DNA of 64,000 nucleotides from Mycolicibacterium sp. MU0050 (GTDB lineage Bacteria > Actinomycetota > Actinomycetes > Mycobacteriales > Mycobacteriaceae). Position 1 is the stretch's first letter. Each line of letters opens with the position of its first letter. The stretch is from contig NZ_OY726395.1 in NCBI RefSeq assembly GCF_963378085.1, positions 4,154,001 to 4,218,000 on the forward strand, written 5' to 3'. The position numbers and the translations under genes are program-made. Under the pieces are notes generated by a model that saw only the letters and a program-made list of their open reading frames with translations, was not told the origin of the DNA and did not search any database. Shown here piece after piece: positions 18,117-27,334 of this stretch.

Positions 18117-19073
18117 GTGACACCCGCTCAGCTTCGGGCATTCTCGGCGGTCGTCCGCCTCGGGTCGGTGCGCGCCGCCGCCGAGGACCTCGGGATGTCC
18201 GACGCCGGCATCTCGATGCACGTGGCGCAGTTGCGCAAGGAACTCGATGACAAGCTGTTCATCCGGACCGCCGCGGGGCTCGCATTCACCCCCGGTGGCC
18301 TGCGGCTCGCCAGTCGGGCCGTGGAGATCCTGGGCCTGCAGCAGCAGACCGCGATCGAGGTGACCGAGGCGGCCCACGGCCGGCGGCTGCTGCGGATCGC
18401 GGCCTCCGCGGCGTTCGCCGAACACGCCGCACCGGGTCTGATCGAGCTGTTCTCGTCGCGCGCCGACGACCTGTCCGTGGAACTGAGCGTGCACCCCGTC
18501 GGGCAGTTCCGGTACCTGGTCCAGTCGCGCGCCGTGGACGTGGCACTCGGTCCGGCGGCCGGCCCGCCCGACGACACCGTGGCCGTGCGGCCGTTCCTGA
18601 AGTACCAGCTGATCGCGGTCACCGCACCCGATTCCCCGCTGGCCGGCGCCGCGCCCGCGCCCGCGTTGCTGCGCGAGCAGCACTGGATGCTCGGGCCGAC
18701 GGCGGGCAGCCCCGACGGCGAAATCGCCGGCATGCTGCGGGATCTGGCGATCCCCGAGGCCCAGCAGCGGATCTTCCAGAGCGATGCCGCTGCGCTCGAC
18801 GAGGTGCGCCGGGCCGGCGGCGTCACGCTGACGATCGGTTTCGCCGTGGCCAAGGACCTGGCCGCCGGGGACCTGGTGCGCCTCGACGGGCCGGGCCTGC
18901 GGCATTCGGGCGAGTGGTCGGCGACCACGTTGGCCCCGGGCGCCCGCCAGCCCGCGGTGTCCGAACTGGTGCGGTTCATCACCACCCCGCGCTGCACCCA
19001 GGCGATGATCCGGGGCAGCGGCGTCGGCGTGACCCGGTTCCGGCCGAAAGTGCATGTGACGCTGTGGAGTTAG
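18117..19073 (+). CDS. LysR-family regulator, probable cox regulator
   Basis: A 318-residue LysR-type regulator: winged helix at residues 1-60 (RAAAEDLGMSDAGISMHVAQLRKEL), then a co-inducer domain. It starts with GTG, 33 bp from the divergent cox cluster, the standard place for a LysR gene controlling its neighbour. The stop overlaps that of the convergent nhaA gene by three bases. CO-responsive control is an inference from position; no effector site can be read. Confidence 0.9.
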   Translation: MTPAQLRAFSAVVRLGSVRAAAEDLGMSDAGISMHVAQLRKELDDKLFIRTAAGLAFTPGGLRLASRAVEILGLQQQTAIEVTEAAHGRRLLRIAASAAFAEHAAPGLIELFSSRADDLSVELSVHPVGQFRYLVQSRAVDVALGPAAGPPDDTVAVRPFLKYQLIAVTAPDSPLAGAAPAPALLREQHWMLGPTAGSPDGEIAGMLRDLAIPEAQQRIFQSDAAALDEVRRAGGVTLTIGFAVAKDLAAGDLVRLDGPGLRHSGEWSATTLAPGARQPAVSELVRFITTPRCTQAMIRGSGVGVTRFRPKVHVTLWS

Positions 19074-20905
19074 GGCCCCGGTGGGTCGCGGGTGTCCTCC
19101 AGGGCCCGGATCAGGGTCGCGGCATCCCAGGGCCCCCGATGCCGCCGGCCGTTGACGAAGAAGGTCGGGATGCCGTCGAGGTCCATCACCTCGGCGTCCT
19201 CGGCGTCGTCCTCGACCCGGTGCCGCACCGCGGGTGAGCGCAGGTCCTCGTCGAACCGGTGGATGTCGCAGCCCACGCTGTCGGCGTAGCGGTACAGGTG
19301 TTCCCATTCCAGGTGGTCCTGGAACCGGAACAGCATCGGTCCGATCTCGAAGAACTTGCCCTGCAGCGCCGCGGCCTCGCTGACCAGCGCGGCGTCGAAG
19401 GCGCGGGGATGCTCCTTCGCCAACGGCAGGTGCCGCCACACGTAGCGCAATCGGTCACCGAAGTGCGCCAGCACCTCGTCGATGGACCCCGTGGCGCTAC
19501 TGCAGAACGGGCATTCGAAGTCTCCGTACTCGACCAACGTCAGCGGCGCGTCCGGCGGCCCGGCGATGTGGTCCCGGGCGGGGTCTACGGGGCGGACCAG
19601 TTTGGCCCCCAACGGCTTCGGCGGACTGAGCCGGTCGCCGACCCGAAATATCGCCCACCCCAGCAGGAACGCCAGCACCGAGGCGGCCAGCACGCCGACG
19701 CGGGCCTGGTCCTGTCTGACCGGATCATCGACGGCCAGATCGATGATGAACAGCGAGATGGTGAATCCGATGCCGGACAGCGCCGCGCCGCCGGCGACGC
19801 GCCGCAGCGTCAGGCCCGGCCCCAGTTCCCCGATGCCGAGGGTCCGCACCATGGCCGTGGCGCCAGTGATACCGACGAGCTTTCCGACCACCAGACCGGC
19901 GATGATGCCCCACGTCAGCGGCGAGGTCGCGGCGGCCGACACCGTCGCATAATCGAGTCGGACCCCGGCGTTGGCCAACGCGAACAACGGCAGCACCACG
20001 AACGACACATACGGGCCGAAGGCGGTCTGCAGTCGTTCGTTGATCGAGATCGAATCGCGCAGACTGCGGGTGGCCGCCCGCGCGTACTCGGAGTTCGGCG
20101 ATTGCCGGAACGCCCGGATCACCCCGATGGCGGATTCCACCGTGCGCCGCTGCGGCCGGAACACCGGAATCAGCAGCGCCACACCGACTCCGGCCAACGT
20201 GGGGTGCAGGCCGCCGGCCAACAGGGCGACCCACAGCGCCACCCCCAGCACCGCGTAGGCCGGGCCGTGTCCGGCCGGCAGCAGCCGCACCGACGCGAGC
20301 GCCACCAGCAGCACCAACGCCGACGCCAGCGGTACGATCTGCAGGTCGTCGGAATAGAACACCGCGATCACCGCGAGCGCACCGATGTCGTCGACGACGG
20401 CCAGGGTCAGCAGGAACGCGCGCAACCGGCCGGGGAACTTCGGCCCGATCACGGCGAGCGCGCCGATCAGAAACGCGGTGTCGGTGGAGATCACCACGCC
20501 CCAGGCGTGGGCGTCGGCCCCGCTCGGATTGAACAGGAAGAAGATCAGGGCGGGCAGGACCAACCCGGCCAGGGCGGCGATCACCGGCACCACGGCCCGC
20601 GCCCGATCGGTCAGCTCGCCGATCCGGAATTGGCTGGTGACCTCCAACCCGACGATGAAGAAGAAGAACGCCATCAGGCCGTCGTTGACCAGGTGCTTGA
20701 CGGTCAACTCGGCGTGGCGGGCGCCGAAGCTGATGCCGATGTCGGTGTTCCAGAACGTCGAATAACTCTCGGCCCACGGCGAATTGGCCCAGACGATCGC
20801 GATGACGGTGAAGATCAGCAGCAGCGCCGCCGCGCGGTTCTCGCCGCTGCGTGGCGACGTCGGAGCCAGTCCGAACCTGCCGGGACGCAATCGGATCCCG
20901 GTCAT
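19070..20905 (-). CDS. nhaA: NhaA sodium/proton antiporter fused to a DsbA-like domain
   Basis: A 611-residue fusion. Residues 1 to about 430 are an NhaA antiporter with some eleven to twelve membrane helices, including the FFFFIVGLEV segment and TLAVVDDIGALAVIA with the ion-binding Asp pair. Residues about 440-611 are a DsbA/thioredoxin-fold domain (YGDFECPFC, active-site C465-P-F-C468; cis-Pro region DGIPTFFVNG). Fusions of this kind are known in actinobacteria, but the purpose of the oxidoreductase part is unclear. The ATG at 20905 is used; an upstream extension would run into the iclR gene. Confidence 0.92.
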   Translation of the reverse strand: MTGIRLRPGRFGLAPTSPRSGENRAAALLLIFTVIAIVWANSPWAESYSTFWNTDIGISFGARHAELTVKHLVNDGLMAFFFFIVGLEVTSQFRIGELTDRARAVVPVIAALAGLVLPALIFFLFNPSGADAHAWGVVISTDTAFLIGALAVIGPKFPGRLRAFLLTLAVVDDIGALAVIAVFYSDDLQIVPLASALVLLVALASVRLLPAGHGPAYAVLGVALWVALLAGGLHPTLAGVGVALLIPVFRPQRRTVESAIGVIRAFRQSPNSEYARAATRSLRDSISINERLQTAFGPYVSFVVLPLFALANAGVRLDYATVSAAATSPLTWGIIAGLVVGKLVGITGATAMVRTLGIGELGPGLTLRRVAGGAALSGIGFTISLFIIDLAVDDPVRQDQARVGVLAASVLAFLLGWAIFRVGDRLSPPKPLGAKLVRPVDPARDHIAGPPDAPLTLVEYGDFECPFCSSATGSIDEVLAHFGDRLRYVWRHLPLAKEHPRAFDAALVSEAAALQGKFFEIGPMLFRFQDHLEWEHLYRYADSVGCDIHRFDEDLRSPAVRHRVEDDAEDAEVMDLDGIPTFFVNGRRHRGPWDAATLIRALEDTRDPPGP

Positions 20906-20924
20906 GTCGGGAGAATACTCCGAA

Positions 20925-21701
20925 TCACCGTCGGCCGGTCTGGAGTCGCCCCGAGAGCACGTGCGCCTTCTCGAGCAGCAACGTCCCGAGCTGATGCTGG
21001 CGGTCCGGCCGGAACCGGGTCTCAACGCCGGTCAGGCTCAACGCCCACGCCGGGGTGCCGCTGCGGTCGAACACCGCCGCCCCGATCCCCCAGCTGCCCT
21101 CGACGATCAGCGCGGGATTCACCGCATACCCCGTGGTCCGGGTGGCGGCCAGCCGCGCCCGAACCGCATCCTCGGAATGCTCCACGCCCCAGGCGGGCTC
21201 GAGCTCAATGCGGCGGAAGTAGTCGTCGATCTCCCGGTCCGGCAGGTGGCTGAGGATCGCCAGCCCCGCCGACGCCACGCCGAGCGGAAAGCGGATGCCG
21301 ACGTGCAGCACGTGCGAGCGCACCGGGAAGCTGCCCTCTTCGCTGAACACGCACACGGTTTCGTCGCCGCGCCGCGCGGACAGGAAGGCGCTCTCGCCCG
21401 TCTCGCGGGCCAGCCCGATGACCACGTCGCGCGCCTGCTCGACGATGTCGTACCGATTGGCCGCGCCGGCGCCCAACAGGTAGAGCTCCGGCCCCAGCGA
21501 CCAGCGTCCGGTCCCGGCGTCCCGGTCGATCAGGCCCTCGGCGGCCAGCGCGGTGAGCAGCCGGTGTGCCGTCGGTCGCGCCAGCCCGGCCGTGCGGGCC
21601 AATTCGGTGGTCGACGCGCCGGCGGGCTCCTTGGTCCCGACGGCCCGCAACAGGGCGCCCACCCGCGCGACGACCTGGGAGGACTGCACCCGGGGAGTCA
21701 C
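20925..21701 (-). CDS. IclR-family regulator of the divergent CoA-transferase genes
   Basis: A 258-residue IclR-type regulator with an N-terminal winged helix (TTELARTAGLARPTAHRLLTAL) and a C-terminal effector domain. GTG at 21701 is chosen because TAGACT lies 7 nt upstream, the leaderless pattern; an in-frame TTG further up is less likely and would run through the operator. It is divergent from scoAB with two related inverted repeats in between, so it probably controls both itself and scoAB, as PcaR/IclR proteins do. Confidence 0.88.
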   Translation of the reverse strand: MTPRVQSSQVVARVGALLRAVGTKEPAGASTTELARTAGLARPTAHRLLTALAAEGLIDRDAGTGRWSLGPELYLLGAGAANRYDIVEQARDVVIGLARETGESAFLSARRGDETVCVFSEEGSFPVRSHVLHVGIRFPLGVASAGLAILSHLPDREIDDYFRRIELEPAWGVEHSEDAVRARLAATRTTGYAVNPALIVEGSWGIGAAVFDRSGTPAWALSLTGVETRFRPDRQHQLGTLLLEKAHVLSGRLQTGRR

Positions 21702-21714
21702 GCCCGGAAGTCTA

Positions 21715-21733
21715 GCGTCCACAGAGTGGACGC
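21715..21733. promoter_or_regulatory. IclR operator candidate 1
   Basis: Perfect inverted repeat GCGTCCAC-AGA-GTGGACGC just upstream of the iclR -10 region. It shares the ten-base string CAGAGTGGAC with the second site 120 bp away. Confidence 0.6.
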
Positions 21734-21841
21734 GCGGCCCGCGGCTCAATCAACACGCGAACAGTTACGTCCGGGTTGGGCGTCGGGGGTTGATCCCAAC
21801 CCCGCCGGACTGTTGACTGGACGCGGCATCTGCGGTGTTTG

Positions 21842-21857
21842 CAGAGTGGACATCCAC
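21842..21857. promoter_or_regulatory. IclR operator candidate 2
   Basis: CAGAGTGGACATCCAC contains the inverted arms GTGGA and TCCAC and repeats the CAGAGTGGAC core of the first site. It ends 25 bp before the scoA start, where it would overlap the scoA promoter or leader. Confidence 0.55.
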
Positions 21858-21882
21858 ACGACGGGTTGAGGAGAGACACCCC

Positions 21883-22647
21883 ATGACTTCGAAGGTGTAT
21901 GCGTCGGCAGCCGAAGCGGTCGCCGACATCACCGATGGCGCCCACCTGGCGGTGGGCGGGTTCGGCCTGTGCGGCATCCCCGACCAACTCATCGCGGCGG
22001 TCGCCGACCTGCCGGTCACCGGACTCGAGGTGTATTCGAACAACTGCGGCGTGGACGGCCTGGGCCTGGGCGTGCTGCTCGAGCTGGGCAAGGTGCGCCG
22101 CGTGACCGCCTCCTATGTGGGCGAGAACAAGGAGTTCGCCCGCCAGTACCTGGCCGGTGAACTCGAGGTCGAGCTGACCCCGCAGGGCACCCTGGCCGAG
22201 CGGCTGCGGGCCGGCGGCGCGGGCATCCCCGCGTTCTACACCCCGGCCGGGGTCGGCAGCCCGGTGTCCGACGGCGGACTGCCGTGGCGCTACGCCGCCG
22301 ACGGCTCGGTGGCCGTGGCCTCCCCGCCCAAGGAGGTCCGGGAGTTCAACGGCAAGCGGTATGTCCTCGAGGAGTCCATCAACGCCGACTTCGCCCTGGT
22401 GCATGCCAAGCGCGCGGACACCCTGGGCAACCTGGTGTTCAACAAGACCGCGATGAACTTCAACCCGCTGGCGGCGATGGCCGGGAAGATCACCATCGTC
22501 CAGGTCGAGGAGTTGGTCGAACCCGGCGAGATCGACCCCGGCGCAGTGCATTTGGCCGGTGTGTTCGTACAGCGCATCGTCCACACCGGGCCCCAGGACA
22601 AGAAGATCGAGAAGCGCACCGTCCGCGACGCACAGAAGGCGAACTGA
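21883..22647 (+). CDS. scoA: 3-oxoacid CoA-transferase subunit A
   Basis: Alpha subunit (254 residues) of succinyl-CoA:3-ketoacid CoA-transferase, which activates acetoacetate or 3-oxoadipate with succinyl-CoA. Seen: the glycine-rich GGFGLCGIP CoA-binding segment, [12 protein letters not shown], and [16 protein letters not shown]. The ATG at 21883 has GAGGAGAGA upstream and gives the usual length; an earlier in-frame ATG at 21835 lies within the operator region. The gene is followed one base later by scoB. Confidence 0.94.
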   Translation: MTSKVYASAAEAVADITDGAHLAVGGFGLCGIPDQLIAAVADLPVTGLEVYSNNCGVDGLGLGVLLELGKVRRVTASYVGENKEFARQYLAGELEVELTPQGTLAERLRAGGAGIPAFYTPAGVGSPVSDGGLPWRYAADGSVAVASPPKEVREFNGKRYVLEESINADFALVHAKRADTLGNLVFNKTAMNFNPLAAMAGKITIVQVEELVEPGEIDPGAVHLAGVFVQRIVHTGPQDKKIEKRTVRDAQKAN

Positions 22648-22648
22648 G

Positions 22649-23311
22649 ATGACCGACGCTCCCACCGCAACCGGTTGGTCCCGCACCGAGATGGCCGCGC
22701 GGGCCGCCAAGGAAATGGTCGACGGCGAGTACGTCAACCTCGGCATCGGCCTGCCCACCCTGATACCCGGCTACCTGTCCGGGGACGTGCGGGTGACGCT
22801 GCACTCCGAGAACGGGATCCTGGGCACGGGCCCGTATCCCACCGACGACGCCGTGGACCCCGACCTGATCAACGCCGGCAAGGAGACCGTCACCGTCACC
22901 GACGGCGCGGCCTACTTCGACTCGTCGTTGTCGTTCGGCATGATCCGCGGCGGTCATATCGATGCGGCGGTCCTGGGCGGCATGGAGGTTTCCAAGACCG
23001 GAGACCTGGCCAACTGGATGGTGCCCGGCAAGATGGTCAAGGGCATGGGCGGCGCCATGGACCTGGTGCACGGCGCGGGTCGGGTCATCGTGCTGATGGA
23101 GCACACCGACAAGGCCGGAAACCCGAAGATCGTCGACGTGTGCAGCCTGCCGTTGACCGGTCAGGCCGTCGTCAACCGGATCATCACCAACCTGGGTGTC
23201 ATCGACGTCGTCGGGGACGGCACGTTGAAGCTGCGCGAACTGGCCCCCGGGGTGACGGTCGAGGATGTCGTCGCGGCCACGGAGGCCGAACTCACCGTCG
23301 AACTCGACTAA
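22649..23311 (+). CDS. scoB: 3-oxoacid CoA-transferase subunit B
   Basis: Beta subunit (220 residues), carrying the catalytic glutamate in the SENGILG motif and the family segments [11 protein letters not shown] and [14 protein letters not shown]. It starts one base after the scoA stop, so the subunits are made together. Its stop overlaps that of the convergent GH76 gene. With an IclR regulator next door, use of acetoacetate or 3-oxoadipate is possible; sequence alone does not separate these. Confidence 0.94.
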   Translation: MTDAPTATGWSRTEMAARAAKEMVDGEYVNLGIGLPTLIPGYLSGDVRVTLHSENGILGTGPYPTDDAVDPDLINAGKETVTVTDGAAYFDSSLSFGMIRGGHIDAAVLGGMEVSKTGDLANWMVPGKMVKGMGGAMDLVHGAGRVIVLMEHTDKAGNPKIVDVCSLPLTGQAVVNRIITNLGVIDVVGDGTLKLRELAPGVTVEDVVAATEAELTVELD

Positions 23312-24426
23312 TCGGCGGCGGCGTCGCCGAGGCTGTAGGCGGCCTCCATCAGCATCCAGCCGGACAACTGGACCGAAAGGTCGCGCTCGGGAGCGGCCGA
23401 GGCGTTGACGGCGCCCTCGACGAACTGGGCCTGCTCCCCCTCGGCGGCCTCGGTCGCCGGGATGACGGCGGTGCGATCCCAGAAGGGGCCGAACAGCGGT
23501 AGCCCGTCGACACTCTGGCGGTGGTCCCACGCCGATTTCGCCGAGGACAGCACGATGTCTCGGGCGGTCTCGCGGGCCGTGACGGCCTCGGCTCCCTCGC
23601 CCGGCAGCGCGGTGGCGGCCTCGGCGAGATACCGCGCGGTGATACCGGAGAACAGGCCGCCGTCGCCGCCGCCGGCACCCTTGAGCACCCCGCCCGGGGC
23701 CATGTGCTCGGCGATCGCGCCGATGAGCCGGCACGCCCGTTGCAGGTGCCGGTCTTCACCGGTGCGCACGGCGAGTTCGGTCTCCAGACCCACGACCACG
23801 CCCTGGCAGTAGGTGTACTGGGCGCGCACCAGCGATCCGGCCTTGATGCCGTCGAAGATGAGCAGCGTCTCCGGGTCCAGCAGCGTCTCCTCGATCCAGT
23901 CGGCCATCTGCTGGGCCCGGCGCAGCCGATCGCCGTAGCGCGCCAGGAAGATTCCGGCTGGGCCGTTGGCCGGCGCGTTGAAGAACTGGTCCTGTTTGCG
24001 CCAGGGGATACCGCCGCCGTCCTCGGGCACCCACGAGTCGACCAGCTGGGTCGCCAACTTGGTCAGCGGGCCGGGCTTGACCACCCCGGCGAAGCGGCCG
24101 GCGCGTTCGATTGCCAGCGCCAGCCAGGCCATGTCGTCGTAGTAGCTGTTGACCCAGCCGGTGTTGCGGATCCACTGGCCGCGGATCTGCCGGGTGATCT
24201 GTTCGACGCGCTCCGGCTTGGGGTCGCGGATCTGGGCGTCCACCAGACAATCCAGCAGGTGCGCCTGCCACCAGTAGTGCCAGGTCTTGAACCGCTTGTC
24301 GCTGCCGGTGGGTGGCCAGGCCACCACCCCGAGCTGCGTTCCCGGCAGCGCCCAGAGCTTCCGGAGGTGCCGGGTGGCGATGGCGGCCTCAGCGGAGGCC
24401 GCGCGGTTGGCCCATACCTGATCCAT
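23308..24426 (-). CDS. Glycoside hydrolase family 76-like protein
   Basis: A 372-residue alpha/alpha-barrel protein of the GH76 (endo-alpha-1,6-mannanase) family. The adjacent catalytic aspartates characteristic of the family appear as D97-D98 in SYYDDMAWL. There is no signal peptide, so it acts in the cytoplasm, unlike secreted fungal and Bacteroides enzymes. Mycobacteria make alpha-1,6-mannan-based lipomannan and lipoarabinomannan, and turnover of such chains is a plausible job (inference). It lies 16 bp after trmH in an operon with a lipoprotein gene. Confidence 0.82.
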   Translation of the reverse strand: MDQVWANRAASAEAAIATRHLRKLWALPGTQLGVVAWPPTGSDKRFKTWHYWWQAHLLDCLVDAQIRDPKPERVEQITRQIRGQWIRNTGWVNSYYDDMAWLALAIERAGRFAGVVKPGPLTKLATQLVDSWVPEDGGGIPWRKQDQFFNAPANGPAGIFLARYGDRLRRAQQMADWIEETLLDPETLLIFDGIKAGSLVRAQYTYCQGVVVGLETELAVRTGEDRHLQRACRLIGAIAEHMAPGGVLKGAGGGDGGLFSGITARYLAEAATALPGEGAEAVTARETARDIVLSSAKSAWDHRQSVDGLPLFGPFWDRTAVIPATEAAEGEQAQFVEGAVNASAAPERDLSVQLSGWMLMEAAYSLGDAAAD

Positions 24427-24442
24427 GACAGTTCATCCTGCC

Positions 24443-25105
24443 CTACCAGGCGTGGTCGAGGTCACCCCACTGCGTGATCCATCGGTGCATCGCGATGCCG
24501 GCGGCCACCGAGGCGTTGATGCTGCGCGTCGAGCCGAACTGCGCGATGGACACCACCGTTGCCGCGCCCGCTGCGACCTCCTCGGTGATGCCCGGCCCCT
24601 CCTGGCCGAACACCAGCAGGCAGTCGCGGGGCAACTCGGTGTGCTCGATCCGGACCGCGCCCGGCACGTTGTCGACCGCGACCACCGTCAGGCCCGCCGT
24701 CGCGGCGAAGGCCAGCAGCTCGGCGGTGGTGTCGTGGTGTCGCAGCCGCTGATAGCGGTCGGTGACCATGGCACCGCGCCGATTCCAGCGCCGGCGACCC
24801 ACGATGTGGACGGTGTCCACCGCGAAGGCGTTCGCGGTCCGAACCACCCCGCCGATGTTGGCGTCGTTGCCGAAGTTCTCGATCGCGATGTGCAGCCGGT
24901 GCCGGCGCCGGTCGATGTCGGCGATGATCGCCTCGCGGGTCCAGTACCGGTACTGGTCGACGACGTTGCGGGAGTCGCCGTCGCGCAACAACTCCGGGTC
25001 GTAGCGCGGGTCGTCGGGGAGCTCGCCCACCCACGGGCCGACGCCGGTGGGTGTGGGGCCCCACTCGGTCGGGCCCGCCTCGCCCGAGTCACCCGCGGCG
25101 GTCAT
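24443..25105 (-). CDS. TrmH/SpoU-family RNA 2'-O-methyltransferase
   Basis: SAM-dependent RNA ribose methyltransferase with a knotted SPOUT fold, 220 residues. All three motifs are present: ENFGNDANIGGVVRTANAF (motif 1, the catalytic Asn-Arg region), LVFGQEGPGI (motif 2) and GSTRSINASVAAGIAMHRW (motif 3). A short N-terminal extension is not conserved. Which tRNA or rRNA base is modified cannot be told. The start overlaps the stop of the upstream lipoprotein gene (ATGA). Confidence 0.9.
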   Translation of the reverse strand: MTAAGDSGEAGPTEWGPTPTGVGPWVGELPDDPRYDPELLRDGDSRNVVDQYRYWTREAIIADIDRRRHRLHIAIENFGNDANIGGVVRTANAFAVDTVHIVGRRRWNRRGAMVTDRYQRLRHHDTTAELLAFAATAGLTVVAVDNVPGAVRIEHTELPRDCLLVFGQEGPGITEEVAAGAATVVSIAQFGSTRSINASVAAGIAMHRWITQWGDLDHAW

Positions 25106-26013
25106 CGTGAGCCGCGCTCGTCGTCCAGCCAGACCGCGGCGTGGGTGCCGACCACCGACACCGTCGCGTACAGCAGCGCCTCGTTGATCTCACCCTGGGT
25201 GCACAGCGCGGCCTCCAGGTGCACCGACTCGTAGGAGGCGTCGGGCAGCACCAGCACCGAGGCGCCGTAGCCGGCGCACACCGGGCTCAGCCCGGGCGGC
25301 GGCAGGCTCGGGGCGGCCAGCACCATCATCGGGCCGCCCCGCGCCGCGGAATCGTCGCGGTACCGCGCGCCGAGGGCCGCGACCCGCAGCCCCAGCAGCA
25401 TGAACCCGCTGCCCTCGAAGGCGGTGGGGTCGCCCAGCGCCGCCGGCGTGAGCCGCTGGCCGCCGGCCCGCCACGCCTCCACGCTGGTGGTGGACAACTC
25501 CAGCCCGGAGTCGCTGGCGTTGGTGGGCGGCAGCCCGACGGGGTAGGCCGCCGGATAGGCGACGACGGTGCCGGGGATCCGTTCGGCCGGTGAGTACGCA
25601 TAGACCCCGCGGACCTGGGACTGGTCTCGGATCGGCCCCAGGCACACGGTGCCGGAGAGCCGGTCGGGGTCCGGCGTGGCCAGCGGCGTGAAGTCGGAGC
25701 CGACGACGCGCTGACAGCTGCCCAGGCCGGTCGCCTCGATCGGGTGCACCAGCCCGCCGTACAGGCCGAATCGGACGTCCTTCGCCTCGACGTGATCGGC
25801 CTCGGGATCGGCGACCGCGGCGTCGACGTCGATCAGCACGTGGTCGGCGACGAAGCGCAGATTCGCCACCGAGATGTTCCAACCCAGCACCGCCTGCGCT
25901 TCGCCGAGCGGTGCCGTGCTCGCGCCGTAGGTGTCTGCGGCCTCGGCGCTGTCGCCGCAGCCCGCCAGCAGCACGGCGATCAGGACGACGGAGATGGCTC
26001 GCAGGGTGTCCAC
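25102..26013 (-). CDS. Predicted lipoprotein of unknown function
   Basis: A 303-residue exported protein with an N-terminal hydrophobic stretch ending in the lipobox L-A-G-C19. After processing it would be lipid-anchored outside the membrane. The remainder contains three or four cysteines and no recognisable enzyme motif; I do not know its function. GTG at 26013 is chosen, with GGAG 5 bp upstream. The frame is open further, but without a signal peptide from those starts. It overlaps the downstream trmH gene by four bases. Confidence 0.8.
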   Translation of the reverse strand: MDTLRAISVVLIAVLLAGCGDSAEAADTYGASTAPLGEAQAVLGWNISVANLRFVADHVLIDVDAAVADPEADHVEAKDVRFGLYGGLVHPIEATGLGSCQRVVGSDFTPLATPDPDRLSGTVCLGPIRDQSQVRGVYAYSPAERIPGTVVAYPAAYPVGLPPTNASDSGLELSTTSVEAWRAGGQRLTPAALGDPTAFEGSGFMLLGLRVAALGARYRDDSAARGGPMMVLAAPSLPPPGLSPVCAGYGASVLVLPDASYESVHLEAALCTQGEINEALLYATVSVVGTHAAVWLDDERGSR

Positions 26014-26605
26014 GGTGGCTCCAGCACGTCGATCCAGGGGCCTCGTAACCCGTCGAGGCGTACTTGGGCACTGTAGACGGCACCTGGTGCCGAGCCGGTT
26101 CCCGGGTCTGCGAGCGGATACCTCCAGCAAATTTTTCCGACGTTGCCGTGCTAACACGACGCCGCATGTTCCGCCGGCTCTCCGGTGCGCTGCGACGGCC
26201 GCCCGCGCCCCTCGCCCCCGCGCGCCGGCTCCGCGCTCCGCGGCCGCATCGGCCGCTGTTTCCGGCGCACGGTACTCTCCGGGGAGCGGCCGCTGGACCG
26301 GCCCATAATTGACGCACGCGTGAGTTCGGCAAATGGACACATCCGTGTTCCGAATTGCTGTCGCGGCGGCTTTTTCCGCGCGATTTTCACGCGTCATCGG
26401 TACCTTCGCTAACTAATTGACGCCCTAGGCATAGTCGCCAGCTGCGCGTATTCCTTAACATGCCCCTGATCAGCAAGAATGCCCGGGCATGGAGCGTCGT
26501 TCGCGCGATAATTAGGCGTATTTATTTACGGGGTCGGGGTACTCGCAAAGTAGAAATCAGTTCGGCACACGGCCCGTGTCGAACTGCCCAACAGATAGGA
26601 AAGCA
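26014..26605. other. 592-bp non-coding region upstream of the GNAT-P450-MoeY-DGC operon
   Basis: No convincing gene is present: short frames on both strands lack ribosome-binding sites and conserved motifs. The half nearest the operon is much richer in A+T than its surroundings. It contains a 12-bp palindrome ATGCCCGGGCAT (26479-26490), an eight-base inverted repeat ACGCGTGA/TCACGCGT (26316-26323 and 26387-26394), TTGACG at 26417 and a SigF-like element (26518-26542). The length suggests several regulatory inputs. Confidence 0.55.
26518..26542 (+). promoter_or_regulatory. SigF-like promoter candidate
   Basis: GTAT and GGGTAC are separated by 15 bp, close to the mycobacterial SigF pattern GTTT-N15-17-GGGTA(T/C). 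Transcription would begin about 55 bp before the GTG start of the operon. The -35 match is imperfect. Confidence 0.3.
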
Positions 26606-27334
26606 GTGAACCTTCATCAGCCCGAATTGTTCACGCCGTCGGTCCGTCTTGAATCCAGCGCTCGCTGGTGGGACCCGGACACCGAGTGCAATCTTTTGCT
26701 CGCCCGCCCCTCGGACGAGCCGGAGTTGTGGCAGGAATACCTCGCCGGAGCCGATTACAGCTATCGGAAACACGGGGTGGAATGCGCGCTGGACATCGAT
26801 GCGATTCAGGACGGCAGCGACACCGTCCTGTTCCTCGCAGCTATCGACAGCCGGGAGCGGATCGTCGCCGGCGTGCGGGCCAAGGGCCCGCTGCGGGACG
26901 CCGACGATTCGCACGCCGTCGTGGAGTGGGACGGCCAACCCGGGCTGCCGGCGGTGCGCAAGATGATCGACGATCGCGCGCCGTTCGGGATTTTGGAGAT
27001 GAAATCCGCCTGGGTCACCGACGAGCCGGGTCATGCGCGCGCGCTCACCCGCGCGATCGCCCGTTCGGGCTTCCACGCCATGGCGGTGATGGACATCCAG
27101 TTCTGCATGGCCACCGCGGCCGCGTACGTCCTGGACCGGTGGAAGTCCTCGGGTGGTGTGGTGGCGACCCACATCCCACCCACCCCGTATCCCGACGAAC
27201 GCTACGAGACCACGATGATGTGGTGGGACCGCAGCACCTTCGCCAATCATGCTGAGCCGGAACAGGTTGCAAAGATCCTGCGGGAAACCGCCATGCTGCG
27301 CCGGCAGGCCTCGAGCCAGGAGGTCTCGGCATGA
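26606..27334 (+). CDS. GNAT-fold protein resembling LuxI/FeeM-type N-acyl amino acid synthases
   Basis: A 242-residue cytoplasmic protein. Its order of features recalls acyl-homoserine-lactone and N-acyl-amino-acid synthases: YSYRKHGVEC, then ALDIDAIQDGSDTVLFLAA, IVAGVRAKGP and a late ILEMKSAWV strand. It is not a close match to a characterised enzyme, and no acyl carrier protein or CoA ligase gene is nearby. The GTG at 26606 is preferred because AGGAAAG stands 5-6 bp upstream; an earlier GTG at 26576 lacks this. The stop overlaps the P450 start (ATGA), so the two are coupled. An amino-acid acyltransferase making a signal or lipid is inferred, not shown. Confidence 0.5.
   Translation: MNLHQPELFTPSVRLESSARWWDPDTECNLLLARPSDEPELWQEYLAGADYSYRKHGVECALDIDAIQDGSDTVLFLAAIDSRERIVAGVRAKGPLRDADDSHAVVEWDGQPGLPAVRKMIDDRAPFGILEMKSAWVTDEPGHARALTRAIARSGFHAMAVMDIQFCMATAAAYVLDRWKSSGGVVATHIPPTPYPDERYETTMMWWDRSTFANHAEPEQVAKILRETAMLRRQASSQEVSA

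Noticed and set aside
16959..19439. An 826-codon frame extending the XdhC/CoxF gene upstream through the LysR gene
   Set aside because: The upstream 450 codons are antisense to the LysR coding region; the conserved XdhC start is at the GTG at 18083.
26151..26412. Small open frames on both strands in the 592-bp gap before the signal operon
   Set aside because: They lack ribosome-binding sites and have R/P-rich, motif-free products.
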